Shown: positions 40,349-51,580 of the stretch, piece by piece | How the letters are laid out: each line of letters begins with the position of its first letter | Numbering within the stretch: the first letter of the stretch is position 1 | Origin: Sphingomonas yantingensis | Lineage (GTDB): Bacteria; Pseudomonadota; Alphaproteobacteria; Sphingomonadales; Sphingomonadaceae | Direction: 5' to 3' | Assembly (NCBI RefSeq): GCF_014199325.1 | Contig: NZ_JACIJJ010000004.1 | Location: forward strand, 248,001 to 312,000 | Length of the DNA stretch: 64,000 nt | Notes under the pieces: model-generated | Told to the model about the DNA's origin: nothing | The model's database searches: none | What the model saw: only the letters and a program-made list of their open reading frames with translations | Translations under genes and position numbers: made by a program

Positions 40349-42604
40349 TTAGCGTCCCAGGTTCGTCAACGCCAGCGTCAGCAGGAAGCTGTTGCCGGCG
40401 CGCGCATCGCCATTGTCCTGATAATCGCGCCGCCAGGTCAGGCCGAGGCGGACACAATCGTCCTCGTACTGGACGCCCAGTCGGTGCCGGATCGGCTCGA
40501 ACCCGTCGGAGATCGACAGCGGATCCTCGTTCCGGTCGGTGAGGTCGACCGTCGCCGACCCGAATGCCGACCAGAAGCGGGCAAAGGCGACGCGGCCGCC
40601 GACGCGCACTTCCTCGCGATCGCGAAGATCCTCGAGCAGCTGGTCGTTGTTGCGGTTGAGGCGAAGGTAGCCGATCAGCGCATAGGTCTTGCGCGAGCCG
40701 ACCGTCGCGTCGACCTCGTTCCGGCGCACCGCGAACCCGTCCTTGTCGAGGCGATAGCGGTGGGTGAAGGCGACGAACTGGCCGACGCGCACCTCCGTCC
40801 GGCCGACGAAATCGGACCAGCGATCGGTGAGGCCCGTCCCCTCGGGGAAGATCGACGGCCGGGCGTTCAGGCGATAGCTCTGCCCGACATTGGCGTTGAT
40901 CGACACGCCGGGCAGGTCGAGCGCATAGTCGACGCCGTAGGTGACACGCGTCGAATCCTCGAACCGGTCGTAGCCGGGGAAGCGGTTGAGCGAGAAGAGG
41001 TTGGTGTCCTCCAGATCGATCGACCGGGCATCCTCGTTCGGGATGTCGATGTTGCTGATGCGCGGCGACGCGACGATCTGGACGCGCGGCGTGATCCGCT
41101 GATCTCCGCCGAACGCCTCGCCGATGAACGGCCATTTGACGTCGACCGCCAGCGCGCCGATGCCGCGAGTGTGGAACCCGTCTTCGCCGCGATAGAGCGG
41201 GGTCAACGTCGCGGCACTGTTCGAGGTGTTGTAGATGTCGCCGCGGGCAAAGGCGCTGAACGTCACCTCCTGCCCCCAATTGGTGATGCGGCGAAGCTCC
41301 CACAGCGCGGAGGCAAAGGCGCGCTGCGTATCCTGACCGCCATTGTTGCGCGAGATGGCGAGGCTGTTGAGCTGCACCGTCAGCCGCCCGCCGATGAGCG
41401 GATCGGTCAGGCGGTGGCGAAAGTCGATCTCGGGCAGCGCGACGGGCTGGATTTGACCCGCGTCGTCGAGCCGGAGCGACTGGACCGCCCATCCCTGGAT
41501 CGCGAAATAGGTGTCCTCGCTGATCCGCTGGACGCCGATATTGCTGCGCAGCCGGTCGTCGCGCGAAATGTCGTAGCGGCGCAGGAACGTCTTGTCGGTG
41601 GCGACGCGGATCGACCCGAACGCACTCCAATAGGGATCGAACTGCGCGCGGCCGGTCGCGTCGACATAGCCGCGGAATGCGTTCTCGCTGGTCGGCGCGA
41701 CGCCCGCTTCGGTGACGAGGTCGTCGCTGCGGCGCGAATAGGTGCCGTACGCGGTCACCTCGAACGCGCCGAGCGAGGTGTATTGCCGGTAATTGCCCTC
41801 GATCATCGGCAGCGCTTCGGTGAACACGTGCGGCGTGACGGTCAGGTCGCGATTGGGGCCGAGGTTGAAGTGATAGGGGAGCGCGAACTCGAACCCGTTG
41901 ACGCGGCTCAGCCGGAATTGCGGCGCGAGGATGCCGGGCGCGCTCTCGCCGCCGATCGTGTGGCTGAACGCGGGCAGCGGCAGCGACAGGCCGAACAACG
42001 TGACGCGCGCGCCCTTGTAGCGGATGCGCTTCCTGTCGGGATTGTAGACGACCTCGCGCGCGGTGATCTTCCAGCTCGGCTCCTTGGGACAGCCGGCGCT
42101 GTTTTCCACCGCGCAGGGGGTATAGGCCGCCTTCGTCACGCGCAGCACGCCGCCATTCTCGCGCACGCCCCGCTCGGCGGCGATGCGGCCGCCCTGTTCG
42201 AGGACGACGAGCATGTTGTTGACGACGCCGTCCTTCAGCGTGTCGGTCAGCTCGATCCGGTCGCCATAGGCGATATCGCCCTGTGGATTGGTGACGGCGA
42301 TATCGCCTTCCGCCACCACCTGGCCGGTCTTGCGGTTCCACGTCACCTTGTCGGCGCGCAGCCGCTCGCCCTGGCGGAACAGGCGCACGTCGCCGGTCGC
42401 GTTGACGAGGTCGGCGTCGAAGTCGTATTCAAGCTGATCCGCGCTGAAATCGATCTGGTTGTCCGCCCGCGGCGCCGCGGTCTCGATCGGCGGCGGCAGT
42501 GCGGCGCCTTCACGATCCTGCAGGTCCTGCGCCGCGGCGATCGCGGGCAGGGCGAGCCACAGACAGGCGGGCAGCGCGGCGGTACGCAACAGGGCCTGGC
42601 GCAT
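40349..42604 (-). CDS. lptD: LPS assembly outer-membrane protein LptD
   Basis: This 751-aa beta-barrel inserts lipopolysaccharide (or the sphingomonad glycosphingolipid counterpart) into the outer leaflet. The signal peptide is ACLWLALPAIAAAQD. The N-terminal OstA jellyroll has FSADQLEYDFDADLVNATGDV and VTWNRKTGQVVAEGDI. A Cys pair (CAVENSAGCPKE) begins the barrel region and DDCVRLGLTWRRDY ends it. It is the first gene of the lptD-surA-pdxA-rsmA operon, divergent from pepA across about 196 bases. Confidence 0.95.
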   Translation of the reverse strand: MRQALLRTAALPACLWLALPAIAAAQDLQDREGAALPPPIETAAPRADNQIDFSADQLEYDFDADLVNATGDVRLFRQGERLRADKVTWNRKTGQVVAEGDIAVTNPQGDIAYGDRIELTDTLKDGVVNNMLVVLEQGGRIAAERGVRENGGVLRVTKAAYTPCAVENSAGCPKEPSWKITAREVVYNPDRKRIRYKGARVTLFGLSLPLPAFSHTIGGESAPGILAPQFRLSRVNGFEFALPYHFNLGPNRDLTVTPHVFTEALPMIEGNYRQYTSLGAFEVTAYGTYSRRSDDLVTEAGVAPTSENAFRGYVDATGRAQFDPYWSAFGSIRVATDKTFLRRYDISRDDRLRSNIGVQRISEDTYFAIQGWAVQSLRLDDAGQIQPVALPEIDFRHRLTDPLIGGRLTVQLNSLAISRNNGGQDTQRAFASALWELRRITNWGQEVTFSAFARGDIYNTSNSAATLTPLYRGEDGFHTRGIGALAVDVKWPFIGEAFGGDQRITPRVQIVASPRISNIDIPNEDARSIDLEDTNLFSLNRFPGYDRFEDSTRVTYGVDYALDLPGVSINANVGQSYRLNARPSIFPEGTGLTDRWSDFVGRTEVRVGQFVAFTHRYRLDKDGFAVRRNEVDATVGSRKTYALIGYLRLNRNNDQLLEDLRDREEVRVGGRVAFARFWSAFGSATVDLTDRNEDPLSISDGFEPIRHRLGVQYEDDCVRLGLTWRRDYQDNGDARAGNSFLLTLALTNLGR

Positions 42605-42800
42605 GCGAATTGGTCTTGTCCCCTTTTTCGCCCGGCGACGATACGCTGCGCCGGACAATTCCTGCCCTATCGCACCGCAAAAGCCACCACGCAATCGACG
42701 CGGGTTTTGCGAACCCGCTTTGGTCCCTAGATGGGCGTAATGACTCGTGCGACAGTTGGTTGCACGGGCGGAACGACAAGCAGCGAAAGGCCGCCGCCCC

Positions 42801-44258
42801 ATGAAGATCGAGTTCCAGAACGAACTCCCCGACCTGACCACGATCGCGATCGCGGTGCCCAAGGGCGCCGCGCCGTCGCTCGGCCGGCTGGACGATGCCG
42901 GCAAGGCGCTGGTGACCGCCGCCGCCAAGGCCGCGCGGTTCGAGGGGGAGGCGGGATCGATCGCCGAGATCTTCGTGCCGAAGGGCGACGACGTCGGCCG
43001 CGTGATCCTGATCGGGACGGGCGAGGGCGAGGGCGTCGATTACGAAAAGGCGGGCGGCGCGCTTGCCGCGCGGTACGAGACGGCGGGGGTCGAGGCGATC
43101 GGTGTCGACCTGTCGGGCGCCGATGCGGCGGGCGCGGCGCGCTTTGCCGGCGCGGCCGCGCAGCGCGGCTGGCGCTTCGATATCTATCGCACCAAGCTCC
43201 CCGAAAAGGCCAAGCCGACGCTCCAGCGGCTCGTCATTGCTGGCGCGCCCGGCGGCACCGACGCCGAATGGGCGGAAACCAAGGCGCTGACCGAGGGTCT
43301 GGAACTCACTCGCACGCTGGTCGCCGAGCCGCCGAACATCCTCTACCCCGAGACGTTCGTCGAGCGGTGCCAGCACCTCGAGGAACTGGGCGTCAAGCTC
43401 ACCATCCTCGACGAGGCGGCGATGCGCGACCTCGGCATGGGTGCGCTGCTGGGCGTCAGCCAGGGCTCGGTGCGCGAGGCGCGGTTGCTCGCCATGCACT
43501 GGAACGGGACCGGCGTAGACGGCGATCCGGCGATCGCGCTGGTGGGCAAGGGCGTGACCTTCGACACCGGCGGCATTAGCCTCAAGCCCGGGCCGGGCAT
43601 GGAGGACATGAAGTGGGACATGGGAGGCGCGGGCGCGGTCGCGGGCGCGATGAAGGCGCTGGCGCTGCGCAAGGCGAAGGCCAACGTCATCGGCGTCGTC
43701 GGCCTGGTCGAGAACATGCCCGACGGCAACGCGCAGCGGCCGGGCGATGTCGTCACCTCGATGTCGGGCCAGACGATCGAGATCCTCAACACCGATGCCG
43801 AAGGGCGGCTGGTGCTGTGCGACGTGCTGACCTGGGTCCAGCGCAACTATCGGCCGAAGCGGATCGTCGACCTCGCCACGCTGACCGGCGCGATGATCAT
43901 CGCGCTGGGCAACGAGCATGGCGGCCTGTTCGCCAACGACGACGCGCTGGCCGACGCGCTGCTGGCGGCGGGGCGTGAGACGGGGGACAAATTGTGGCGC
44001 TTCCCGCTGTCGCCCGCCTATGACAAGCTGATCGACAGCCCGATCGCGGACGTGAAGAATGTCGGCCCGCGCGGTGCCGGCTCGATCACCGCGGCGCAGT
44101 TCCTGCAGCGCTTCGTCGACGAGGGCGTGGCCTGGGCGCATCTCGATATCGCGGGCATGGTCTGGGCCGACAAGCCCGGCGCGACGCACGACAAGGGCGC
44201 GACGGGCTTCGGCGTGCGCGTGCTCGACCGGCTGGTGCGCGACACGGTCGAGAACTGA
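42801..44258 (+). CDS. pepA: Leucyl aminopeptidase (M17)
   Basis: A 485-aa cytosolic aminopeptidase with two metal ions. The catalytic domain shows GVTFDTGGISLKPG, then MKWDMGGAGAVAG, then the signature NTDAEGRL with Glu334. The N-terminal domain starts MKIEFQNELPDL. The ATG at 42801 follows GAAAGG. It removes N-terminal residues from peptides and is followed by holC at 19 bases, a conserved alphaproteobacterial arrangement. Confidence 0.95.
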   Translation: MKIEFQNELPDLTTIAIAVPKGAAPSLGRLDDAGKALVTAAAKAARFEGEAGSIAEIFVPKGDDVGRVILIGTGEGEGVDYEKAGGALAARYETAGVEAIGVDLSGADAAGAARFAGAAAQRGWRFDIYRTKLPEKAKPTLQRLVIAGAPGGTDAEWAETKALTEGLELTRTLVAEPPNILYPETFVERCQHLEELGVKLTILDEAAMRDLGMGALLGVSQGSVREARLLAMHWNGTGVDGDPAIALVGKGVTFDTGGISLKPGPGMEDMKWDMGGAGAVAGAMKALALRKAKANVIGVVGLVENMPDGNAQRPGDVVTSMSGQTIEILNTDAEGRLVLCDVLTWVQRNYRPKRIVDLATLTGAMIIALGNEHGGLFANDDALADALLAAGRETGDKLWRFPLSPAYDKLIDSPIADVKNVGPRGAGSITAAQFLQRFVDEGVAWAHLDIAGMVWADKPGATHDKGATGFGVRVLDRLVRDTVEN

Positions 44259-44277
44259 GCGAAAGGGCGGGCGCGCC

Positions 44278-44715
44278 GTGCAGGTCGATTTCTACCACCT
44301 GACGCTGCGCCCGCTCGCCCGCGCGCTGCCGCAGATCGCCGAGAAGGTGTTGTCGGGCGGCGCGCGATTGCTGGTGGTCAGCGGCGATGCGGATCAGCGT
44401 GCCGCGCTCGACCGGACGCTGTGGACCTATTCGCCGGGCAGCTTCCTCCCGCACGGATGCGCGGGCGACGGGGGCGAGGCGATCCAGCCGGTGCTGATCG
44501 CGGGCGACACCGCCGCGGCGAACGGCGCGCGGATGGTTGCGATCGTCGATGGGCTGTGGCGGGACGAGGCGCTCACCTTCGATCGTGCCTTTCATCTTTT
44601 CGACGAGGAACAGGTCGGGGCCGCCCGCGCGGCATGGCGCGGGCTGGCCGATCGGGAGGGCGTCGAGCGGCGATACTGGAAACAGACCGAGCGCGGGTGG
44701 GAACAGGCGGCCTGA
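44278..44715 (+). CDS. holC: DNA polymerase III chi subunit
   Basis: A 145-aa clamp-loader accessory protein that links the polymerase to single-strand binding protein. The start [24 protein letters not shown], the segment [21 protein letters not shown] and [10 protein letters not shown] (family SFLPHG) identify it. A GTG start at 44278 gives the normal N-terminus. It is directly downstream of pepA, as usual. Confidence 0.93.
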   Translation: MQVDFYHLTLRPLARALPQIAEKVLSGGARLLVVSGDADQRAALDRTLWTYSPGSFLPHGCAGDGGEAIQPVLIAGDTAAANGARMVAIVDGLWRDEALTFDRAFHLFDEEQVGAARAAWRGLADREGVERRYWKQTERGWEQAA

Positions 44716-44792
44716 CGCGCTTGCGCGGGCGCGGCGGCGCGACTAAGGCGCGCGCCATCCACTCCAACGTAAAAACAAGGAAGTCGTCCGCC

Positions 44793-45215
44793 ATGGCCGC
44801 CACGCGCACCTTTTCGATCATCAAGCCCGACGCCACGCGTCGCAACCTGACCGGCGCGGTCACCAAAATGCTCGAGGAAGCCGGCCTGCGCGTCGTTGCC
44901 TCGAAGCGTATCCACATGACCCGCGAGCAGGCCGAGGGCTTCTACGGTGTCCACCGCGAGCGTCCGTTCTTCAACGACCTGGTCGAGTTCATGATCTCCG
45001 GCCCCGTCGTCGTTCAGGTGCTCGAGGGTGAGGACGCGGTGACGCGCAACCGCGACATCATGGGCGCAACCAACCCCGCAAATGCCGAGCCGGGCACGAT
45101 CCGCAAGGAGCTGGCCGAATCGATCGAGGCGAACACCGTCCACGGGTCGGACTCGGAAGAGAACGCCAAGATCGAGATCGATTTCTTCTTCAAGCCCGAA
45201 GAGATCGTCGGCTGA
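44793..45215 (+). CDS. ndk: Nucleoside diphosphate kinase
   Basis: A 140-aa enzyme that equilibrates nucleoside tri- and diphosphates through a phospho-His. [14 protein letters not shown] opens the protein, the catalytic His117 lies in NTVHGSDS, and FFKPEEIVG closes it. Length is canonical. A strong intrinsic terminator follows 27 bases after the stop, so it ends its transcript. Confidence 0.97.
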   Translation: MAATRTFSIIKPDATRRNLTGAVTKMLEEAGLRVVASKRIHMTREQAEGFYGVHRERPFFNDLVEFMISGPVVVQVLEGEDAVTRNRDIMGATNPANAEPGTIRKELAESIEANTVHGSDSEENAKIEIDFFFKPEEIVG

Positions 45216-45242
45216 TTTCAGCCACCGGGTTCGAATGAGCGA

Positions 45243-45277
45243 CCGGGTCGGGGGGATGCCCCCGGCTCGGTTTTTTT
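45243..45277 (+). terminator. Rho-independent terminator after ndk
   Basis: A 12-bp stem (CCGGGTCGGGGG with CCCCCGGCTCGG, including two G-U pairs) around a GATG loop is followed by seven T. It is a clear terminator for ndk transcription. Confidence 0.93.
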
Positions 45278-45293
45278 CGTGGCCGGCTAGTTC

Positions 45294-45319
45294 GTCACCC
45301 CGGAACGAGGCCGGGTGAC
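45294..45319. repeat. REP-like hairpin
   Basis: GTCACCCCGG and CCGGGTGAC form a stem around AACGAGG. Short GTCACCCCGG hairpins of this kind are scattered between genes in sphingomonad genomes. A weaker relative (ACCCAGGCGGAGGCCGGGGT) lies near 50183-50202 in another intergenic gap. Confidence 0.5.
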
Positions 45320-45338
45320 GATTGGCAAACCCCATATG

Positions 45339-45372
45339 AAAAGGGCGCCCCCCGCGAAGGGGACGCCCTTTC
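45339..45372. terminator. Bidirectional terminator downstream of the small lipoprotein gene
   Basis: AAAGGGCGCCCC and GGGGACGCCCTTT pair almost perfectly around CCGCGAA. Read leftward, the stem ends in TTTTC, so it terminates the minus-strand lipoprotein gene. It may also catch plus-strand readthrough from ndk. Confidence 0.85.
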
Positions 45373-45416
45373 CAATTCGATAAACGTCACCGCGGCGCGC
45401 TGGGCGCCGCTCGCGA

Positions 45417-45674
45417 TTACATCGCGTTGGTGAGGTTCGTCTCGCCGATCTCGTCAGCGTTGTCGGCAGCCGCCTCGAGGTTGTCGGCAGCGTTCTCGAG
45501 CGCCGCTGCCTCAGCCGCGTTGCCGGTCATGTCAGCAGCCGCTTCCATGTTGTCGGCCTCGGCCTCGAGGTTCGCCGCCATCGCGTCGCCGGCGTTCTCG
45601 GCGGGCGTGCCCTGGTTGCACGCGGCCAGCGACATCAGGCCAGCGGCAGCAGCCACAAGAGCGATCTTCTTCAT
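45417..45674 (-). CDS. Small Ala/Asn/Glu-rich lipoprotein
   Basis: An 85-aa predicted lipoprotein. MKKIALVAAAAGLMSLAAC is a signal peptide with lipobox LAAC. The mature part (about 65 aa) is made of acidic, Asn- and Ala-rich repeats of the type ADNxEAAAD and ALENAADNLEAAADNAD, which should form a helix or coiled coil. No enzyme domain is visible. Similar small lipoproteins are common in sphingomonads, with unknown function. It has its own terminator and is not in an operon. The ATG at 45674 is preferred over an upstream start because it opens the signal peptide. Confidence 0.8.
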   Translation of the reverse strand: MKKIALVAAAAGLMSLAACNQGTPAENAGDAMAANLEAEADNMEAAADMTGNAAEAAALENAADNLEAAADNADEIGETNLTNAM

Positions 45675-45795
45675 GCGTTTGCTCCCAAGCAAATTCGTGT
45701 CGTGACTGGCCCGAATGCCGTCACGAAGCTGCCGCATTAACGCCCGTTACGGGTGCGTCAACTTATAAATCGACTCGATACGTAGGAAAGCAGCC

Positions 45796-47160
45796 TCATT
45801 TCGTCGCAGAAATCGCCTCCGGGGCGTCCGCGACGACGGCCAGCATCGCCGTCCACGCTGCCACATTCTGCCTCATTTGGGCCGGATCGACCTTGTCCAG
45901 CGTGTCGTCGGGCGTGTGGTGAAGGTCGAAATAGCGCGTGCCGTCCTGTTGCAGATCAACGCCCGCGACGCCAGCCGAAACGAGCGCCGACACATCGGCC
46001 CCGCCGCCCGCCGGATCGCGCCCCGCCGAAATGCCGAGCGGGGCGAGCGCGGCGGCGAGGCGGTCGGCCAGCGGCTTGTTCGCGGGCGCGAAGTTCGTGT
46101 CGAGGCGCCAGATGCGATCCGCGCCGAAGTCCGATTCGGCGGCCAGTACGTGGTTGTCGCCCTTGTGGGCATCGAAATAGGCCTTGCCGCCGAACACGCC
46201 GACTTCCTCCGATCCGGCCCAGAGCACGCGGATCGTGCGGCGCGGGCGGCCCGCGTCCATGATTCGCTTGGCCGCGGCGGCGACGATCCCGCAGCCCGAG
46301 GCGTCGTCGATGGCGCCGGTGCCGAGGTCCCAGCTGTCGAGGTGACAGGCGACGACGACGATTCCAGCGGCGGGATCGCGGCCCGGCACCTCGGCGACGA
46401 CGTTGCCCGAGTTCTGCGTGCCAACGATGCGCGGGGTGAGGGTCAGGGCGACGCGGACCGGCGCGCCGCGCCCCACCAGCCGCTCGAGCTGATCGGCATC
46501 GGGCACGGCGAGCGCAGCGGCGGGGATCGGGGCGGTGCCCTCGGGGAACACGGTGCTGCCCGCATGCGGCATCCGGTGGCTGTCGGTGCCGACCGACCGG
46601 ATCAGGATCGCGGCGGCGCCCTTCGCCGCGGCGATCGCCGGTCCTTGCCGCCGGACCGCACCGTAATAGCCGTACTGGCTGCCGTCCTGCGTCCGCGTCA
46701 TCGCATGGCTGACGAAGGCGATCTTGCCGGCAAGCGACCCGTCGGGCGCGTCCTTCAGGTCGTCGAGCGTGGGAAAGAACACCACCTCGCCGGTCAGCCC
46801 CGCCGCCGGGGTCGCGCCCGAATTGCCGAGTGCGGTGAGGACCAGCGGCTGCGAGTTCTCGCCGACGACCATCGCCCTTTCGACGCCGCGGACCCAGGTC
46901 TTGAGCGGGAAGGGTTCGTCGCGGACGTTCTTGAAGCCCATCCTGGTGAGCGTCGTCACCGCCCATTTGCGCGCCCGCGCTTCCTCGGCCGTGCCGGCCA
47001 GCCGCGGGCCGAGCTCGGTCGTGATCGCCTCCGTGATCGCATAGGCATAGTCGTCCTCCAGCGCGGCATCGCGAAGCTGGGCGACGCGCAGGTCGGCGTC
47101 GTCAGCTTGGGGGGCGGGAAGGGCGAGCGCGGCAAGCGCGGGGAGGATCATGCTGGGCAT
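45796..47160 (-). CDS. M28 family zinc aminopeptidase, exported
   Basis: A 454-aa metallopeptidase. A short signal peptide (MPSMILPALAALALPAPQ) precedes a PA-like insert and the M28 core. ACHLDSWDLGTGAIDDASG supplies the His and bridging Asp ligands, WAGSEEVGVFGG the Glu pair, and DLHHTPDDTLD the last His. It should trim peptides in the periplasm. The ATG at 47160 opens the signal peptide. It is divergent from ettA. Confidence 0.9.
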   Translation of the reverse strand: MPSMILPALAALALPAPQADDADLRVAQLRDAALEDDYAYAITEAITTELGPRLAGTAEEARARKWAVTTLTRMGFKNVRDEPFPLKTWVRGVERAMVVGENSQPLVLTALGNSGATPAAGLTGEVVFFPTLDDLKDAPDGSLAGKIAFVSHAMTRTQDGSQYGYYGAVRRQGPAIAAAKGAAAILIRSVGTDSHRMPHAGSTVFPEGTAPIPAAALAVPDADQLERLVGRGAPVRVALTLTPRIVGTQNSGNVVAEVPGRDPAAGIVVVACHLDSWDLGTGAIDDASGCGIVAAAAKRIMDAGRPRRTIRVLWAGSEEVGVFGGKAYFDAHKGDNHVLAAESDFGADRIWRLDTNFAPANKPLADRLAAALAPLGISAGRDPAGGGADVSALVSAGVAGVDLQQDGTRYFDLHHTPDDTLDKVDPAQMRQNVAAWTAMLAVVADAPEAISATK

Positions 47161-47281
47161 GGGCCATTGGTAGCCGCTGGAACCGTCCGGTAAAGGCCCC
47201 CTGATTGCCAATCCGCACGCTCGTCGCTATCTCCCGCGGCGACTTTCCATCCTTGCCGAACCCCCATCCCGGAGACCCGCA

Positions 47282-48961
<1,680 letters not shown>

Positions 48962-48968
48962 ACGCCTA

Positions 48969-50153
48969 GTGGCCGTGGTCGAGGAAGCGCCTGACGCCGC
49001 GTCGCCACCGGGCGGCGACGCGATCGAATATCGCCTGCGCCAGCAGCGCATCCTCGCCGAGTTCGGCATGGTGGCGCTGCGCTCGCGCGATATCGACGCG
49101 ATGCTCCAGCGCGCGACCGAGTTGTGCGCCGAGGGCATGGGCTCGCGCTATGCCAAGTTCCTGTCCGCCCCCGACAGCGACCAGCGGATGCGGGTCGAGG
49201 CGGGCGTGGGCTGGGACGCGGGCGTGGTCGGCAACGCCAGCCTGGGCGGCGATACCGCGAGCCCCGCCGGCTTCGCATTCAAGACCGGCGAGCCCGTCAT
49301 CTCCAACCATCTCGAGGGCGAGGAGCGGTTCCGCACGCCCGAGATGATGGCCGACCACAGCATCCGCCGCGCGATCAACGTGCTCGTCGAGGCGGATGGC
49401 AAGCGGTACGGCGTGCTCGAGGTCGACAGCGAGGGCGAGGGGACGTTCGACGCCGACGACCTCGCTTTCATGCAGGGTTTCGCCAACCTGATCGGCGTCG
49501 CGATCGAGCGCCAGCAGGCCGAGGCGCGATTGAACGCCTCGATCGAGCATCAGGAACTGCTGGTGCGCGAGGCGAGCCACCGGGTGAAGAACAGCCTAGC
49601 GCTCGTCTCCGCCATGCTGACGCTTCAGATGCAGGCCGACGACGACCCGCGCGTCAACCGGCTGCTTGGCGATGCACAGGCGCGTATCACCGCGATCGCG
49701 CAGACGCACGACCAGCTTTGGCGCGGGGTGCGGGTGGGGATCGTCGCGCTCGACGACCTGTCCTGCGGGCTGGCGAATGCGCTGGCGGAGCAGTCGCCGC
49801 AGCACGAGATCGTCTGTCATGCCGAAGCGATCGAACTGAGCGCGGACACCGCGATCCCGCTTGGCCTCGTCCTCACCGAACTCGTCACCAACGCGATCAA
49901 ATACGCCTATCCCGAGGGGGAGGGCGGGCCGATCACGATCCGCATCGCGCGCAAGGGCGGCCGGATCGAGATGTCGGTCGAGGACGAGGGGGCCGGGCTG
50001 CCCGCCGATTTCGACCTCAAGGCGCAATCGCGCCGCAGCCTCGGCACGCGGATGATCGTCAGCCTGACGAGGCAATTGGGCGGCGAGATCGAGATGGGCG
50101 CCCGCGCCGGACGGCCGGGCACGCTCGCGCTGTTGAGTTTCCCTGCGCCCTGA
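48969..50153 (+). CDS. GAF-domain sensor histidine kinase, HisKA_2 type
   Basis: A 394-aa cytoplasmic kinase. A GAF domain (about residues 25-180, FGMVALRSRDIDAML to FMQGFANLIGVAIE) is followed by the HisKA_2 H box (LLVREASHRVKNSLALVSAML) and an HATPase domain (LTELVTNAIKYAYPEG, EDEGAGLP). Such kinases work in alphaproteobacterial general stress or light signalling with a separate response regulator. No regulator, anti-sigma factor or sigma factor is nearby. The GTG start is 8 bases after the ettA stop, suggesting co-transcription. Confidence 0.88.
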   Translation: MAVVEEAPDAASPPGGDAIEYRLRQQRILAEFGMVALRSRDIDAMLQRATELCAEGMGSRYAKFLSAPDSDQRMRVEAGVGWDAGVVGNASLGGDTASPAGFAFKTGEPVISNHLEGEERFRTPEMMADHSIRRAINVLVEADGKRYGVLEVDSEGEGTFDADDLAFMQGFANLIGVAIERQQAEARLNASIEHQELLVREASHRVKNSLALVSAMLTLQMQADDDPRVNRLLGDAQARITAIAQTHDQLWRGVRVGIVALDDLSCGLANALAEQSPQHEIVCHAEAIELSADTAIPLGLVLTELVTNAIKYAYPEGEGGPITIRIARKGGRIEMSVEDEGAGLPADFDLKAQSRRSLGTRMIVSLTRQLGGEIEMGARAGRPGTLALLSFPAP

Positions 50154-50309
50154 GGTCGATTCGATGTTCAGCCGTGTCGTGTACCCAGGCGGAGGCCGGG
50201 GTCCAGTCGCGGTGCCGGTCGAGAGGTTCGCCGACAATCGTAAGCGGCCCGATACTGGCCCCCCACCTTCGCCGGGGAACGGTCGGTGGGTGCCCGTGCT
50301 CAACTTTGT

Positions 50310-50975
50310 CTAGCAGGTGGAGGCGGTTTCGCCCGTTACCTCCAGAACGCCGTCCTGGTTGGCGTCGACATTCGTCGCCGGCGTGAGGGCGCGGCGGTCG
50401 CGGACCATCATCGATGCGGTTTCGACCATGTCGAGCGAGGGCGACCACGCCTCCTTCACCAGCGGCTTGTAGGTGTAGCTGACCTCGACCCACATCGTCG
50501 CGCCGTCGACAGGCGCGATCACCTGTCGCCCCGCCGGGCCGACGCCGGTCAGGTTCGTCGTGCTGTTGTCATAGGGCGAATCATACGCCTTGCTGCCGCG
50601 GCAACGCTGCCAGCGGATCCGATACTTGCCCGCATTGGCGGGGTCGTTCTCGATGCTCGTCACCATCACCCGGCCGCGATTGTAGAGGTCGAGCTCGCCC
50701 GCCTGGAGCCCCGCGCCGGTCAACAGGTCGTTGATGTCGGTCTCGTTGATCGTCTTTTGCTGAAGGAGCGTGCCGGTGCCGATCCGCGCCGCGTTGTCGG
50801 CAAGGTGCAGCGCGATCTGGCTGATCCGCATTCGGGTGATGATGTAGTTGGTGATCTCCGCCCCCGTCAGCCCGAGCAGCAGCAGAATCGGCAGGTAAAA
50901 GGCATATTCGATGATGATGACACCATCGCGTGCGGTGGCCAGCCGGCGGGCGAGGGCAGAGAGCGGCTTCGTCAT
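50310..50975 (-). CDS. TadE-like pilus assembly protein
   Basis: A 221-aa protein with a short cytoplasmic N-terminus, the TadE pattern RDGVIIIEYAFYLPILLLLGLTGAEI (one TM helix with the conserved Glu) and a long periplasmic domain. Cys residues near RWQRCRG and at the C-terminus could form a disulphide. ATG at 50975 overlaps the stop of the upstream tadE gene (ATGA). It is the last gene of a three-gene minor pseudopilin set. Confidence 0.82.
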   Translation of the reverse strand: MTKPLSALARRLATARDGVIIIEYAFYLPILLLLGLTGAEITNYIITRMRISQIALHLADNAARIGTGTLLQQKTINETDINDLLTGAGLQAGELDLYNRGRVMVTSIENDPANAGKYRIRWQRCRGSKAYDSPYDNSTTNLTGVGPAGRQVIAPVDGATMWVEVSYTYKPLVKEAWSPSLDMVETASMMVRDRRALTPATNVDANQDGVLEVTGETASTC

Positions 50976-51580
50976 GTGCAATTCCGCCGTGTGGGGGCGG
51001 CATAGCTGCCCTGGTCCGAATAGGGCTGGTTCTTGAGGACGGTCGTCGCGACGATCTTGGCATTGGCGGTGTTGTCACCGAACAGCTTGAGCAGCGGGAA
51101 CATGCGTGGATAGGTGACGGTAACGGTCACGACCGTCGCGTCCTTCGCGCCGCCCTGTCCGTCGTCGCCGCCGTCGCTGTCCCAGCTGCTGTTGTTGTTG
51201 GCATCCTCATAGGGTTCGCCCGCATCGCAGCGGCCGTTGCGATTGGTGTCGGTCCAGTCTTCCGCCTTTGCGGCGGCCGCCTGGCTGAACGTACGGTAGA
51301 AGCGCCGCTTGATATCGATCGTCGCGTTGTTGGCCAGCGCCTTCACCTGGCTCTTCACCCGGTCGTCGAGGATCGCCTGCTGCCCCTCGGTCGTGTTCGA
51401 TTCGAGCGTCGCGTCGCGCGCGGTCTTCTGAAGCACGCCCTGAAGCGCGCCGCGCATGTAGAGCGTATGCCCGAAATCGAAGATGCCGAGCAGCACCATG
51501 CAAAAGGTCGGCGCGATGAACCCGAACTCGACCGCGGACACGCCGCGCCGGTCGCGGCCGAGGGGGCGGAGCCACCGCAT
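50972..51580 (-). CDS. TadE-like pilus assembly protein
   Basis: A 202-aa protein with DRRGVSAVEFGFIAPTFCMVLLGIFDFGHTLYMRGALQ, the TadE N-terminal helix with conserved Glu. The periplasmic region holds an Asp/Asn-rich stretch (DTNRNGRCDAGEPYEDANNN) that resembles calcium-binding or dockerin-like loops. It overlaps tadG by one base (TGATG) and the next tadE by four, so the three are translationally coupled. Confidence 0.82.
   Translation of the reverse strand: MRWLRPLGRDRRGVSAVEFGFIAPTFCMVLLGIFDFGHTLYMRGALQGVLQKTARDATLESNTTEGQQAILDDRVKSQVKALANNATIDIKRRFYRTFSQAAAAKAEDWTDTNRNGRCDAGEPYEDANNNSSWDSDGGDDGQGGAKDATVVTVTVTYPRMFPLLKLFGDNTANAKIVATTVLKNQPYSDQGSYAAPTRRNCT

Noticed and set aside
40281..42341. 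A long upstream extension of the surA frame
   Set aside because: It runs through lptD in another frame and is low-complexity; the signal peptide of SurA begins near 40280.
42510..44189. A 559-codon minus-strand frame opposite pepA
   Set aside because: Shadow of pepA; composition is not protein-like.
45294..45319. The GTCACCCCGG hairpin as a second terminator for ndk
   Set aside because: No T run follows, and the sequence matches a dispersed REP-like hairpin type; kept only as a repeat.
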